This document shows positions 48,935 to 57,971 of a stretch of 64,000 nt of DNA, piece after piece; within the stretch, counting starts at the first letter, position 1, and each line of letters starts with the position of its first letter. The notes beneath the pieces were generated by a model that saw only the letters and a list, made by a program, of their open reading frames with translations, made no database searches and had not been told where the DNA came from. A program made the position numbers and the translations under genes. The stretch covers positions 372,001 through 436,000 of the forward strand of contig NZ_JAKWJP010000004.1 of the NCBI RefSeq assembly GCF_022761035.1, read 5' to 3'. This DNA is from Microbacterium sp. SS28 (GTDB lineage Bacteria > Actinomycetota > Actinomycetes > Actinomycetales > Microbacteriaceae).

Positions 48935-50638
48935 GTGGGGCTCAGCAACATCGAGATCGCCCAGGGCGCGCAGATGCGGCCCATCGCGCAGATCGCGGAC
49001 GGCCTCGGCATCCCCGAGGAGAGCCTCGAGCCGTACGGGCGCCACAAGGCGAAGGTCTCGCTCCGGTTCCTCGACTCGATCGCCGACCGCCCGACGGGCC
49101 GGCTCGTGCTCGTGACTGCCGTGTCGCCCACGCCGGCGGGCGAGGGCAAGACGACGACCACGGTGGGGCTCGGCGACGCGCTCACGCGGATCGGCGAGCG
49201 CGCCATGATCTGCCTCCGCGAGCCCGCCCTCGGACCGGTCTTCGGCATGAAGGGCGGCGCGGCCGGCGGCGGCTACGCCCAGGTCGTCCCGATGGAGGAC
49301 ATCAACCTGCACTTCACGGGCGACTTCTCGGCGATCGCCGTCGCGACGAACCTCCTCGCCTCGCTCATCGACAACCACATCCACCAGGGCAATGCACTCG
49401 GCATCGACCTCCGCCGCATCACGTGGCGCCGCGTGCTCGACGTCAACGACCGCGCGCTGCGCGACGTCGTCGTCGGGCTCGGCGGGCCGGGCAACGGGTA
49501 TCCGCGCGAGTCGGGCTTCGACATCGTCGTGGCGAGCGAGGTCATGGCGATCTTCTGCCTCGCGACAGGGCTTGCCGACCTCAAGCAGCGCCTCGGCGAC
49601 ATCGTCATCGGGCACACGCGCGACCGGCAGCCCGTCTACGCGCGCGACCTCGAGGCGCACGGGGCGATGGCCGCGATCCTGCGTGATGCGCTCGCCCCGA
49701 ATCTCGTGCAGACGCTCGAGCACACTCCCGCGTTCGTGCATGGCGGCCCGTTCGCGAACATCGCGCACGGCTGCAACTCGGCGATCGCGACGCAGTCCGC
49801 ACTGCGCCTCGCCGACATCGTCGTGACCGAGGCCGGCTTCGGGGCCGACCTCGGCGCCGAGAAGTTCGTCGACATCCTGTGCCGCTCGACGGGGCTGCGC
49901 CCCTCGGCGGCCGTCATCGTCGCGACCGTCCGGGCCATGAAGTACCACGGCGGCGTCGAGGTCGCCGATCTGCCGACCGAGGACGTCGCGGCGCTCGAGC
50001 GCGGAACCGTCAACCTCGTGCGGCACCTCACCACGGTGCGCGACACGTGGGGGATCCCCGCCGTCGTCGCGATCAACCACCGTCAGGAGGACACGGATGC
50101 CGAGACGCAGGCCCTCGTCGCCGCCGTCGAGCGGGCCGGCGCGAGGGCCGTCGTCGCCCGCCACTTCGCGCAGGGTGGCGCCGGCGCCGAGGAGCTCGCC
50201 CGCGAGGTCGTGCGGCTGTGCGCCGAGCCCTCGGAGCACGCCGAGCCCGCTCAGCCACGGGGCGGACTGCACTTCACGTACCCGGATGACGCGACGCTCT
50301 GGGAGAAGATGCGCATGATCGCGACACGCGTATACGGGGCATCCGACATCACCGCGTCGACCGCCGTCCGTGCCCAGATCAGGCGACTCCAGGATGAGGG
50401 GTACGGACACTATCCCGTCTGCGTCGCCAAGACGCAGTACTCGTTCTCGACGGATCCGAAGCTGCGCGGGGCGCCGTCGGGGCACGTCGTCGACATCCGC
50501 GAGGTCCGGCTCGCAGCGGGTGCGCGCTTCGTCGTCATGGTCTGCGGCGACATCATGACGATGCCCGGTCTGCCCGCCGTCCCGGCCGCCAACACGATCG
50601 ACGTCGACGACGACGGGCGGATCACCGGCCTGTTCTAG
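48935..50638 (+). CDS. fhs: Formate-tetrahydrofolate ligase
   Basis: A 567-residue enzyme making 10-formyl-tetrahydrofolate from formate, ATP and THF, feeding purine and fMet synthesis. Key motifs are [20 protein letters not shown] (P-loop), [60 protein letters not shown] and [19 protein letters not shown] 48935 was chosen because CGGAGGA lies just before it and the family begins LSNIEIAQ; an upstream GTG at 48917 is possible. A TAGGCT lies at 48899-48904. Confidence 0.96.
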   Translation: MGLSNIEIAQGAQMRPIAQIADGLGIPEESLEPYGRHKAKVSLRFLDSIADRPTGRLVLVTAVSPTPAGEGKTTTTVGLGDALTRIGERAMICLREPALGPVFGMKGGAAGGGYAQVVPMEDINLHFTGDFSAIAVATNLLASLIDNHIHQGNALGIDLRRITWRRVLDVNDRALRDVVVGLGGPGNGYPRESGFDIVVASEVMAIFCLATGLADLKQRLGDIVIGHTRDRQPVYARDLEAHGAMAAILRDALAPNLVQTLEHTPAFVHGGPFANIAHGCNSAIATQSALRLADIVVTEAGFGADLGAEKFVDILCRSTGLRPSAAVIVATVRAMKYHGGVEVADLPTEDVAALERGTVNLVRHLTTVRDTWGIPAVVAINHRQEDTDAETQALVAAVERAGARAVVARHFAQGGAGAEELAREVVRLCAEPSEHAEPAQPRGGLHFTYPDDATLWEKMRMIATRVYGASDITASTAVRAQIRRLQDEGYGHYPVCVAKTQYSFSTDPKLRGAPSGHVVDIREVRLAAGARFVVMVCGDIMTMPGLPAVPAANTIDVDDDGRITGLF

Positions 50639-50673
50639 GAACACCGGACACCTATCTCCGGTTGAATCCCGGT

Positions 50674-51156
50674 ATGACCCTCCAAGACATCCCGTTTCAG
50701 ACGATGGACGGCGAGACGCAGACGCTCGCCGACTACGACGGCAAGCTGCTCATGATCGTCAACGTCGCGTCGCGGTGCGGCCTCGCGCCGCAGTACGAGA
50801 CGCTCGAGCGTCTGCAGCGTGAGTACGGCGAGCGCGGCTTCCAGGTGCTCGGCTTTCCGAGCAATCAGTTCCTGCAGGAGCTCGGCAGCAACGACGCCAT
50901 CAAGGAGTACTGCTCGATGACGTACGGCATCTCGTTCCCCGTGCTCGACCGCGTCCGGGTCAACGGCCGCAAGGAGCACCCGCTGTACACCGAGCTGAAG
51001 AAGGCTCCGGATGCCGCCGGCAAGGCCGGTCGCGTCACGTGGAACTTCGAGAAGTTCATGGTCACGCCCGACCGCGAAGTCCTGCGATTCCGCCCGCACA
51101 CCGAGCCGGACGACCCCGCCGTGATCGCCGCCCTGGAGGTCAACCTCCCCGGCTGA
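50674..51156 (+). CDS. Glutathione peroxidase-family thiol peroxidase
   Basis: A 160-residue thioredoxin-fold peroxidase reducing hydro- or lipid peroxides. The catalytic set is Cys35 (NVASRCGLAPQY), Gln65 (GFPSNQFLQE) and Trp123-Asn124 (VTWNFEKFMV). The nucleophile is Cys, not selenocysteine. Actinobacteria lack glutathione, so thioredoxin or mycothiol-linked donors are likelier. ATG 50674 lies six bases after TTGAAT (50662-50667). A second Cys at position 80 could be the resolving residue. Confidence 0.95.
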   Translation: MTLQDIPFQTMDGETQTLADYDGKLLMIVNVASRCGLAPQYETLERLQREYGERGFQVLGFPSNQFLQELGSNDAIKEYCSMTYGISFPVLDRVRVNGRKEHPLYTELKKAPDAAGKAGRVTWNFEKFMVTPDREVLRFRPHTEPDDPAVIAALEVNLPG

Positions 51157-51180
51157 GGCCCTCCTCGCACGCTCGCACTA

Positions 51181-51202
51181 GAAAACCTAGCGCTATTCGG
51201 TT
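51181..51202 (+). promoter_or_regulatory. LacI-like dyad in the promoter of the first GH3 gene
   Basis: AAACC and GGTTT arms flank a central palindrome TAGCGCTA, directly upstream of the -10 TATGCT (51203-51208). The position over the -35 region and the central CG are usual for LacI-family repressors of sugar genes. Confidence 0.5.
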
Positions 51203-51214
51203 TATGCTGACAGC

Positions 51215-52996
51215 ATGAGCAACGACGCCGTGACCACCGCCGACCTCGACACGCGCTACCGCGACTCCTCGCTTCCCATCGACGAGCGCGTCGAGATCCT
51301 GCTGGCCCAGATGACCGTCGCCGAGAAGGCCGGGCTGTTCTTCCACACGATGATCGCGATGGGTGAGGGCGGCGAGCTGTCCGAGGGTGACCCCGTCTTC
51401 GGCATGGCCTCGAACGCCGAGTACGTCGTCGGGCGCTCGATGACGCACTTCAACCTGCTCGGCATCGCGCCGACGGCAGGCGACATCGCGCGCTGGCAGA
51501 ACAAGCTCCAGGAGCTCGCGGCATCCACTCGTCTCGGCATCCCCGTGACGATCTCGACCGATCCCCGCCACGCGTTCAACGACAACCCCGGCGCGTCCTT
51601 CTTCGCGGGTCCCTTCTCGCAGTGGCCCGAGCCGCTCGGCCTCGCCGCGACGCACGATGCCGCACTCGTCGAGAATTTCGCCGACATCGCGCGCCGCGAG
51701 TACACGGCGGTCGGCATCCGCGTCGCACTGCACCCGCAGGTCGACCTCGCGACCGAGCCGCGGTGGGCGCGCCAGCTGCAGACCTTCGGCGAGGACGCCG
51801 ACCTCGCGGGCGAGCTCGGCGCCGCATACGTGCGGGGGTTCCAGGGCGAGGCGTTCGGCGAGGGCTCGGTCTCGACCATGACGAAGCACTTCCCGGGCGG
51901 AGGTCCGCAGAAGGACGGCGAAGACCCGCACTTCGACTACGGCCGCGAGCAGGTCTACCCCGGGGGTCAGTTCGAGCTGCACCTCAAGCCCTTCGAGGCC
52001 GTGTTCGCCGCCGGCGGACGCCAGATCATGCCGTACTACGGCATGCCGATGGGCACCGAGTACGAAGAGGTCGGGTTCGGCTTCAACAAGTCGGTGCTCA
52101 CGGGCCTGCTGCGGGAGCGATTCGGCTTCGACGGGATCGTGTGCACCGACTGGGGCCTCATCACCGACCAGCCGATCATGGGCCACGACTTCTCGGCCCG
52201 CGCGTGGGGGGTCGAGCACCTCACGCCCGCTGAGCGCATGATCAAGGTGCTCGACGCGGGCGCCGACCAGTTCGGCGGCGAGCACGACCCGAACCTGCTC
52301 ATCGCGCTCATCGAGGACGACCAGGTCAGTGAAGAGCGAGTGGATGTCTCGGCACGCCGCCTGCTGCGCGAGAAGTTCCTGCTCGGCCTCTTCGAGAACC
52401 CGTACGTCGACGCCGAGGCGGCCGACGACATCGTCGGCTCGGCCGAGTTCCGCGCGGCCGGCGAGGCGGCGCAGCGCGCCTCGATCGCCGTGCTGACCAA
52501 CCGCGACGCCCTCCTTCCGCTCGCCGGATCGCCGAAGCTCTACGTCGAAGGCATCGACGCCGAGACGGCCGGCCGTTACGGCGTCGTGGTCGAGACGCCG
52601 GAAGAGGCGGATGCCGCGATCCTGCGCCTGCACGCGCCGTTCGAGCAGCGCGACACGATGTTCGAGAACTTCTTCCACGCGGGATCGCTCGACTTCGGAG
52701 GCGAGACCATCGCGCACGTGCGGGAGGTCGCGTCGGACGTCCCCACGATCGTCGACGTGTTCCTGGACCGCCCCGCGATCCTCGGACCGATCGCCGAGGC
52801 CGCGCACGCCGTCGTCGCGAACTGGGGAGTGAACCCCGGTGCGCTCCTGGATGTGCTGACGGGCGCCGCACCGGCGACGGGCCGGCTGCCGTTCGACGTG
52901 CCCTCGTCGATGGCCGCGGTCGAGGCATCCCGCCCCGACGTGCCGTTCGACACGGCCGACCCGCTCTTCCGCTTCGGCCACGGCCTGACGCTCTGA
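51215..52996 (+). CDS. Glycoside hydrolase family 3 beta-glycosidase
   Basis: A 593-residue cytoplasmic GH3 enzyme (no signal peptide) removing terminal beta-linked sugars. The barrel domain shows GIPVTISTDPRHAF, VALHPQVDLATEPRWAR, TFGEDADLAGE, KHFPGGG and GFDGIVCTDWGLITD, whose Asp312 is the nucleophile. The C-terminal alpha/beta sandwich ends LFRFGHGLTL, with no fibronectin-III domain. Insertions between the two resemble exo-beta-glucosidases. ATG 51215 lies six bases after TATGCT (51203-51208). A LacI-like dyad overlaps the promoter. The specific sugar is not certain. Confidence 0.92.
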   Translation: MSNDAVTTADLDTRYRDSSLPIDERVEILLAQMTVAEKAGLFFHTMIAMGEGGELSEGDPVFGMASNAEYVVGRSMTHFNLLGIAPTAGDIARWQNKLQELAASTRLGIPVTISTDPRHAFNDNPGASFFAGPFSQWPEPLGLAATHDAALVENFADIARREYTAVGIRVALHPQVDLATEPRWARQLQTFGEDADLAGELGAAYVRGFQGEAFGEGSVSTMTKHFPGGGPQKDGEDPHFDYGREQVYPGGQFELHLKPFEAVFAAGGRQIMPYYGMPMGTEYEEVGFGFNKSVLTGLLRERFGFDGIVCTDWGLITDQPIMGHDFSARAWGVEHLTPAERMIKVLDAGADQFGGEHDPNLLIALIEDDQVSEERVDVSARRLLREKFLLGLFENPYVDAEAADDIVGSAEFRAAGEAAQRASIAVLTNRDALLPLAGSPKLYVEGIDAETAGRYGVVVETPEEADAAILRLHAPFEQRDTMFENFFHAGSLDFGGETIAHVREVASDVPTIVDVFLDRPAILGPIAEAAHAVVANWGVNPGALLDVLTGAAPATGRLPFDVPSSMAAVEASRPDVPFDTADPLFRFGHGLTL

Positions 52997-53078
52997 CTCA
53001 CAGCGTTTCGTCTCGCTCGACGACCGGGGAGAGCGTGGCTCAGCGACCGGGAGGCGCGGCTCGGCGGCACAGAGCGGC

Positions 53079-54356
53079 TCAGTAGCCGGCGGCCCCGGCT
53101 GCCGGCGGGTAGGAACGCACCCACGCCACCCGGAAGCGGTGCGGCAGGGCCGCGGCATCCCGAGCCCCGTCCTCGGGCGGGAACTCGTACACGTCGAGCA
53201 TGAGCTGCACGGGGTAGTCGATGCTCTGGGCGACGGTCTTGACCCAGCGCCCGTCGATGAAGAACCGCAGGCGCTCGGCCGTCCACTCGACGGCGTAGTC
53301 GTGGAAGGCCGTGAGGTCGCCCTCGACCCGCACCTTCTCGAAGTCCTCCCGTAGGCGGGGGTCGTTCTGCGGCTTGACCCCAACCCCGACCCATCCGCCG
53401 TCGTCGTCGAGCTCGGACCCGAAGATCTCGGCGATGCAGATCTCGCCGCAGTCCTCGGGACGCTCCTCGAAGCCGATCGGCCAGAGCGCGACCATGACGG
53501 ACGGATGCCGCACCGCGGCCAGGCGCGCCTCGATGACCCCGCCGCGCACCAGCCAGCCGCGGAATTCGGGCTGCTCCTCGCGCACGACGAGCCCGGGGCG
53601 GAAGCGGTGCTGCCCGACTCCTGAGCCCGCAGGCCCCGAGTACTGGCCCGTCTGGACGTGCGAGACGCGCAGGTCGCCGTCGAGGTCGGGCGCCCACGGC
53701 GGCGTGTCGTCGTCGATCCGCAGCGCGAGTCCGTCCGGGTCGAGGTCGTATCGTGCGGCCGTGCGCTCACGGGAGGACCAGTGCGGCGTGTAGTGCCGCG
53801 ACCAGCGCGAACCCTCGAGCGTCTCGAACCGCTCCTCGACATCGGGCGCGCGGCCCGCGAGGTCGAGGGGCGACATGTCGAGCTCCCAGACGTGGAAGGT
53901 CAGCTCGCCGCCGCGCCACGGCATCGTGCGCGTGGCGGTCAGGGCGAAGCCCGCGCGCCGGCACAGGGCGTTCGACCCGGGGTTCTCCACTCCGGGGTAC
54001 GCCACCAGGAGGTCGCGCTCGCCGTCGGCGCGCACGTCGGTGATGAGCCGGCGCAGCGCCTCGCTCGCGACGCCCCGGCCCTGCCACGGCGGTTCGATCG
54101 CCCAGCCCGTCTCGTAGGCGGGTCGGCCGTCGTGCTCGACGCGCCACCACCCGATCGATCCCGCGGGAGCCCCGTCGACGTCGACGCGGAACATGTGCGC
54201 CTCGTCCGATTCGCCCAGTCGCAGGTAGCGCGCGTGCCGCTCGACGACCTTCTCGTGCGCCTCGGGGCCTCCGATGTGCCGCGTCATTTCGGCCGTGTTC
54301 GCCCGCTCCAGCACGGGAAGGTCATCGGTGCTCCAGCGGTGCAGTGTCACGCTCAT
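53079..54356 (-). CDS. GNAT acetyltransferase fused to a GH16-like domain
   Basis: A 425-residue two-domain protein. Residues 1-160 form a GNAT acetyltransferase (HMFRVDVDGAPAGSIGWWRV, AIEPPWQGRGVASEALRRLI). Residues about 170-425 resemble a GH16 beta-jelly-roll: GGVIEARLAAVRHPSVMVALW, then GEICIAEIFG, FHDYAVEWTAERLRFFIDG and YPVQLMLDVYEF. The GH16 catalytic ExDxxE reads E305-I-C-I-A-E310, with Cys307 instead of Asp, so ordinary glycanase activity is doubtful and carbohydrate binding is possible. It starts one base after the stop of the neighbouring GNAT paralogue, in one operon. Confidence 0.85.
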   Translation of the reverse strand: MSVTLHRWSTDDLPVLERANTAEMTRHIGGPEAHEKVVERHARYLRLGESDEAHMFRVDVDGAPAGSIGWWRVEHDGRPAYETGWAIEPPWQGRGVASEALRRLITDVRADGERDLLVAYPGVENPGSNALCRRAGFALTATRTMPWRGGELTFHVWELDMSPLDLAGRAPDVEERFETLEGSRWSRHYTPHWSSRERTAARYDLDPDGLALRIDDDTPPWAPDLDGDLRVSHVQTGQYSGPAGSGVGQHRFRPGLVVREEQPEFRGWLVRGGVIEARLAAVRHPSVMVALWPIGFEERPEDCGEICIAEIFGSELDDDGGWVGVGVKPQNDPRLREDFEKVRVEGDLTAFHDYAVEWTAERLRFFIDGRWVKTVAQSIDYPVQLMLDVYEFPPEDGARDAAALPHRFRVAWVRSYPPAAGAAGY

Positions 54357-54357
54357 G

Positions 54358-54855
54358 TCAGTCGATCATCCAGATGTCGACCTCGACGTCGCCGTCGTCG
54401 GACGGGAACACCCCGGTGCCGCGATGCGCGAACCCGACCCGCAGACAGAGGGCTCGGGATGCCGCGTTGCCGACCTGCCCGTATCCGACGACAGGCCGCG
54501 GATCGCTCTCGCGCGCGAGGGCGATGACGCGCCGCACCGCCTCCGTCGCGACGCCGCGCCCCTGCCACCCGGGCTCCACGGCGCAGCCGACCTCCCACAC
54601 GGGCTCGCCCTCGTGCTGCTCGCTCCACCAGCCGGCGTACCCGGCCGGCTCGCCGTCGACCTCGACGCGGAACATCGCGCCCTCGCCCGTCTCGGCGAAG
54701 GCGACGTACTCCGCGTGCCGGGCGACGAGATCGTCGGGCGATTCGACGCCGCCGAGGTACTCGGTCATCGCGACCGAGTTCGCACGCTCGAGCACTGCGA
54801 AGTCGACGTCCGACCACGGCACGAGCGTCATCTGCAGGGCGGCACGACTCATCAC
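54358..54855 (-). CDS. GNAT N-acetyltransferase, paralogue of the fused one
   Basis: A 165-residue stand-alone acetyltransferase. It aligns along its length with the GNAT half of the next gene: VLERANSVAMTEYLGG against VLERANTAEMTRHIGG, MFRVEVDGEPAGYAGWW against MFRVDVDGAPAGSIGWW, and VEPGWQGRGVATEAVRR against IEPPWQGRGVASEALRR. This indicates a tandem duplication. GTG 54855 lies six bases after TAGACT (54862-54867 on the minus strand); ATG 54852 is the alternative. The acceptor is unknown. Confidence 0.9.
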   Translation of the reverse strand: MMSRAALQMTLVPWSDVDFAVLERANSVAMTEYLGGVESPDDLVARHAEYVAFAETGEGAMFRVEVDGEPAGYAGWWSEQHEGEPVWEVGCAVEPGWQGRGVATEAVRRVIALARESDPRPVVGYGQVGNAASRALCLRVGFAHRGTGVFPSDDGDVEVDIWMID

Positions 54856-54989
54856 GCCGCGAGTCTAGGCCGAGCCTCCGACCTCGCGGCGGGTCCCGAT
54901 CCGGCGGACTCGACGCGACCGACGAAACCGTCGACCGAGGGCCTGGATGTCGGGACCGCACAACCGCGCTCACCCACGGCCGCCGCTCA

Positions 54990-55042
54990 TTTTGTGAACA
55001 AGCGCTAACCGTGTTGGAGGGACGTTGTGGAAGTTCTACCGT
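54990..55042 (+). promoter_or_regulatory. Promoter region of the acyl-CoA oxidase gene
   Basis: An AT-richer stretch with AACAAGCGCTAACCGTGTT, an imperfect dyad around AGCGCT, precedes TACCGT (55037-55042) as -10. A leader of about 40 nt with GAGAGGTGA leads to ATG 55087. A fatty-acid-responsive TetR repressor would be the obvious candidate ligand. Confidence 0.4.
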
Positions 55043-55086
55043 GAAAAACGACTCCGTTCCCCCCTTCACCCGAGAGGTGATGTGCC

Positions 55087-57189
55087 ATGGCCGACGCCGC
55101 CGTCCGTTCCAAGAAGCCCGCCACGAGCAAGCGCACGCCCGCCGGCGGAGCGCCCACCGCACCGCACACCGCGGCCGAGGCATCCGACCCCCGCATCGAT
55201 CTCGATGCCGTCACGAACCTGCTCCTCGGAACCTGGGCCGACGCGCGCCGCGAAGCGCGCGAGATGCTCAAGGATCCCGCGTTCCACCGCGTCGACGACC
55301 TCGGCATGGACGAGCACCGCGAGCGTGTGCTGAGCCAGCTGCACCTGCTCGTCGAGAACGGCACGGTCCACCGGGCCTTCCCGAAGGAGTACGGCGGCGA
55401 GGACAACAACGGCGCGAACATCGCGGGCTTCGAGGAGCTCGTGACGGCCGATCCGAGCCTGCAGATCAAGTCGGGCGTGCAGTGGGGCCTGTTCGGGTCG
55501 GCCGTGCATCAGCTCGGCACGAAGGAGCACCACGACAAGTGGCTGCCCGGCATCATGAGCCTCGAGATCCCCGGCGCGTTCGCGATGACCGAGACGGGAC
55601 ACGGATCGGATGTCGCCTCCATCGGCACGACCGCGACCTACGACCCCGAGACCGAGGAGTTCGTCATCCACACGCCGTTCCGCGGCGCCTGGAAGGACTA
55701 CCTCGGCAACGCGGCGCTGCACGGCATCGCGGCGACGGTCTTCGCGCAGCTCATCTCGAACGGCGTGAGCCACGGCGTGCACTGCTTCTACGTGCCGCTG
55801 CGTGACGAGGACGGCGCCTTCCTGCCGGGCATCGGCGGTGAGGACGACGGCCTCAAGGGCGGGCTCAACGGCATCGACAACGGCCGCCTGCACTTCGACC
55901 ACGTCCGCATCCCGCGCACGAACCTGCTCAACAAGTACGGCGACGTCGCCCCCGACGGCACCTACACGAGCCACATCTCGAGCCCCGGCCGCCGCTTCTT
56001 CACGATGCTCGGAACCCTCGTCCAGGGGCGCGTCTCGCTCGACGGGGCAGCCGCCTGGGCGTCGGCCCTCGGCCTCTACATCGCGACGACCTACGCGAAC
56101 CAGCGGCGCCAGTTCTCGTCGGGCACGGGAACCGACGAGGTCGTGCTGCTCGACTACGCCAAGCACCAGCGGCGCCTGCTGACGCGGCTTTCGACGACGT
56201 ACGCGACGATCTTCGCGCACGACGAGTTCCTGAGGAAGTTCGACGGCGTCTTCAGCGGCAAGGCCGACAGCGACGCCGATCGCGAAGACCTCGAGACGCT
56301 GGCGGCGGCCCTCAAGCCGCTGTCGACGTGGCACGCGCTCGACACGCTGCAGGAGGCGCGCGAGGCGTGCGGCGGCTCCGGGTTCCTCGCCGAGAACCGC
56401 CTCGTGGGCCTGCGCGCCGACCTCGACGTCTACGTGACGTTCGAGGGTGACAACAACGTCCTGCTGCAGCTCGTCGGCAAGCGCCTCCTGGCCGATTACG
56501 CCAAGCAGTTCACGGGGAAGGATGCCGCGTCCCTCGCCCGCATCGCGCTGGGGCACACCGCCGGCAAGGTCTTCCACGGCGCCGGGCTGCGTCAGTTCGG
56601 CCAGACCGTGACAGACCGAGGATCGATCGCGCGCTCCGTCGAGCTCGGCCTGCGCGCCGACCAGCAGCACGAGCTGCTGTCGGGCCGCGTGCAGCAGATG
56701 GTCTCGGACATCGCGGGACGCCTGCGCCCCGCCGCGAAGCTCTCCAAGGCCGAAGCGGCCGCGCTCTTCAACGCCAACCAGTCCGAGCTCATCGAAGCGG
56801 CGCGGGCGCACGGCGAGCTGCTGCAGTGGGAGGCCTTCACGGATGCCGTCAACGCGGTGACGGACGAAGGCAGCCGACAGGTCCTGGGGTGGCTGCGCGA
56901 CCTGTTCGGGCTGACCCTCATCGAGAAGCACCTCGCGTGGTACCTCATCAACGGCCGGCTCTCGACGCAGCGCGCGGCATCCGTCGCCCGCTACATCGAC
57001 CGTCTGTGCGCACGCCTGCGTCCGCACGCGCAGGACCTCGTCGACGCGTTCGGCTTCGCGCCCGAGCACGTCCGCGCGCCCATCGCGTCGGGCGCCGAGC
57101 TCGCGCGGCAGAACGAGGCGGCTGCGCACTATGCGGCGCTCGCGGCATCCGGAACCGCTCCCGTCTCGGAGAAGAGCCTCAAGAAGTAG
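55087..57189 (+). CDS. Acyl-CoA oxidase / dehydrogenase
   Basis: A 700-residue flavoprotein of the peroxisomal-type acyl-CoA oxidase family, doing the first step of beta-oxidation. After a 35-residue polar extension come the N-terminal helical domain (VHRAFPKEYGGEDNNG), GAFAMTETGHGSDVASIGTTA and the FAD-binding middle domain. The second half has EACGGSGFLAENRLVGLRADLD and TFEGDNNVLLQLVGK, whose Glu is the expected base. The full two-lobed length fits oxidase rather than classic dehydrogenase (about 390 residues). If a true oxidase it yields H2O2. Confidence 0.92.
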   Translation: MADAAVRSKKPATSKRTPAGGAPTAPHTAAEASDPRIDLDAVTNLLLGTWADARREAREMLKDPAFHRVDDLGMDEHRERVLSQLHLLVENGTVHRAFPKEYGGEDNNGANIAGFEELVTADPSLQIKSGVQWGLFGSAVHQLGTKEHHDKWLPGIMSLEIPGAFAMTETGHGSDVASIGTTATYDPETEEFVIHTPFRGAWKDYLGNAALHGIAATVFAQLISNGVSHGVHCFYVPLRDEDGAFLPGIGGEDDGLKGGLNGIDNGRLHFDHVRIPRTNLLNKYGDVAPDGTYTSHISSPGRRFFTMLGTLVQGRVSLDGAAAWASALGLYIATTYANQRRQFSSGTGTDEVVLLDYAKHQRRLLTRLSTTYATIFAHDEFLRKFDGVFSGKADSDADREDLETLAAALKPLSTWHALDTLQEAREACGGSGFLAENRLVGLRADLDVYVTFEGDNNVLLQLVGKRLLADYAKQFTGKDAASLARIALGHTAGKVFHGAGLRQFGQTVTDRGSIARSVELGLRADQQHELLSGRVQQMVSDIAGRLRPAAKLSKAEAAALFNANQSELIEAARAHGELLQWEAFTDAVNAVTDEGSRQVLGWLRDLFGLTLIEKHLAWYLINGRLSTQRAASVARYIDRLCARLRPHAQDLVDAFGFAPEHVRAPIASGAELARQNEAAAHYAALAASGTAPVSEKSLKK

Positions 57190-57200
57190 GGCGATTCGCA

Positions 57201-57240
57201 CGAACCGGGTCCTCGTCCGCAGCGCCGAGGACCCGGTTCG
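57201..57240 (+). terminator. Terminator after the acyl-CoA oxidase
   Basis: Perfect 15-bp arms CGAACCGGGTCCTCG and CGAGGACCCGGTTCG flank a 10-base loop, twelve bases after the stop codon. Confidence 0.85.
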
Positions 57241-57275
57241 AAACGCGAGTCGGTGACCCGCCATAGGCTGAGGCG

Positions 57276-57848
57276 ATGAGTGTGCGCATCGGACCGGACG
57301 GGGTCGCGCGCTGCGCGTGGGTCGGCGACGACGACGAGTACCGGCGGTACCACGACGAGGAGTGGGGGATGCCGCTCCACGGCGATCGCGCGCTGTTCGA
57401 GAAGCTCAGCCTCGAGGGGTTCCAGGCGGGGCTGTCGTGGATCACGATCCTGCGCAAGCGCCCGCGCTTCCGCGAGGTGTTCGCGGGGTTCGAGCCGGAG
57501 GCCGTCGCGGCGTTCGAAGCGCCGGACATCGAGCGGCTCATGGGCGACGCCGGCATCATCCGCAACCGCGCCAAGATCGAGGCGACGATCTCGAACGCGC
57601 GGCTCGTCATGGGCCTCGACGAGGGCGAGCTCGACGCGCTCCTGTGGTCGTTCGCCCCGACGGAGCCGCGCGAGCGGCCGCAGGGGTTCGGCGACATCCC
57701 GGCGACGACTCCCGAGTCGGTCGCGGCGTCGAAGGCGCTCCGCAAGCGCGGCTTCCGCTTCGTCGGACCGACGACGATGTACGCCCTCATGCAGTCGGCG
57801 GGCATGGTCGACGACCACGTGGTCGGCTGCCACCGCGCGACGGACTGA
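57276..57848 (+). CDS. tag: DNA-3-methyladenine glycosylase I
   Basis: A 190-residue base-excision repair enzyme removing 3-methyladenine. The zinc 'snap' residues match E. coli Tag: Cys13 (RCAWVGDDDEY), His26 (RRYHDEEWG), His181 and Cys185 (DDHVVGCHRATD). FEKLSLEGFQAGLSWITILRKR and GFRFVGPTTMYALMQSAGMVDDH form the helical base pocket. ATG 57276 lies six bases after TAGGCT (57264-57269). It is monocistronic and converges on the GH3 gene. Confidence 0.96.
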   Translation: MSVRIGPDGVARCAWVGDDDEYRRYHDEEWGMPLHGDRALFEKLSLEGFQAGLSWITILRKRPRFREVFAGFEPEAVAAFEAPDIERLMGDAGIIRNRAKIEATISNARLVMGLDEGELDALLWSFAPTEPRERPQGFGDIPATTPESVAASKALRKRGFRFVGPTTMYALMQSAGMVDDHVVGCHRATD

Positions 57849-57856
57849 CCGCCCGA

Positions 57857-57946
57857 CGTCGCCTCACCCCGTTTCGGGGGCGGACTTCGGGGTGGGGTGA
57901 GTTGGTGTCGGGTGGGTCGTGGCGATGCGGCGTCGCCTCACCCCGT
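57857..57946. repeat. Direct and inverted repeats between tag and the GH3 gene
   Basis: CGTCGCCTCACCCCGT occurs at 57857-57872 and again at 57931-57946. CTCACCCC (57863-57870) is inverted as GGGGTGAG (57894-57901), giving a hairpin that can terminate the converging genes. Confidence 0.65.
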
Positions 57947-57971
57947 CCGAGTCGGCCGAACTCCGAAGCCC

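Noticed and set aside
46745-50644. 1300-codon minus-strand frame opposite recQ and fhs
   Set aside because: Antisense artefact of high GC; recQ and fhs carry all family motifs on the plus strand.
50674-51156. Selenocysteine glutathione peroxidase
   Set aside because: The catalytic codon is an ordinary Cys codon (SRCG); there is no in-frame TGA.
51140-53842. Long minus-strand frame under the GH3 gene and the GNAT-GH16 gene
   Set aside because: No recognisable domain; both sense genes are certain.
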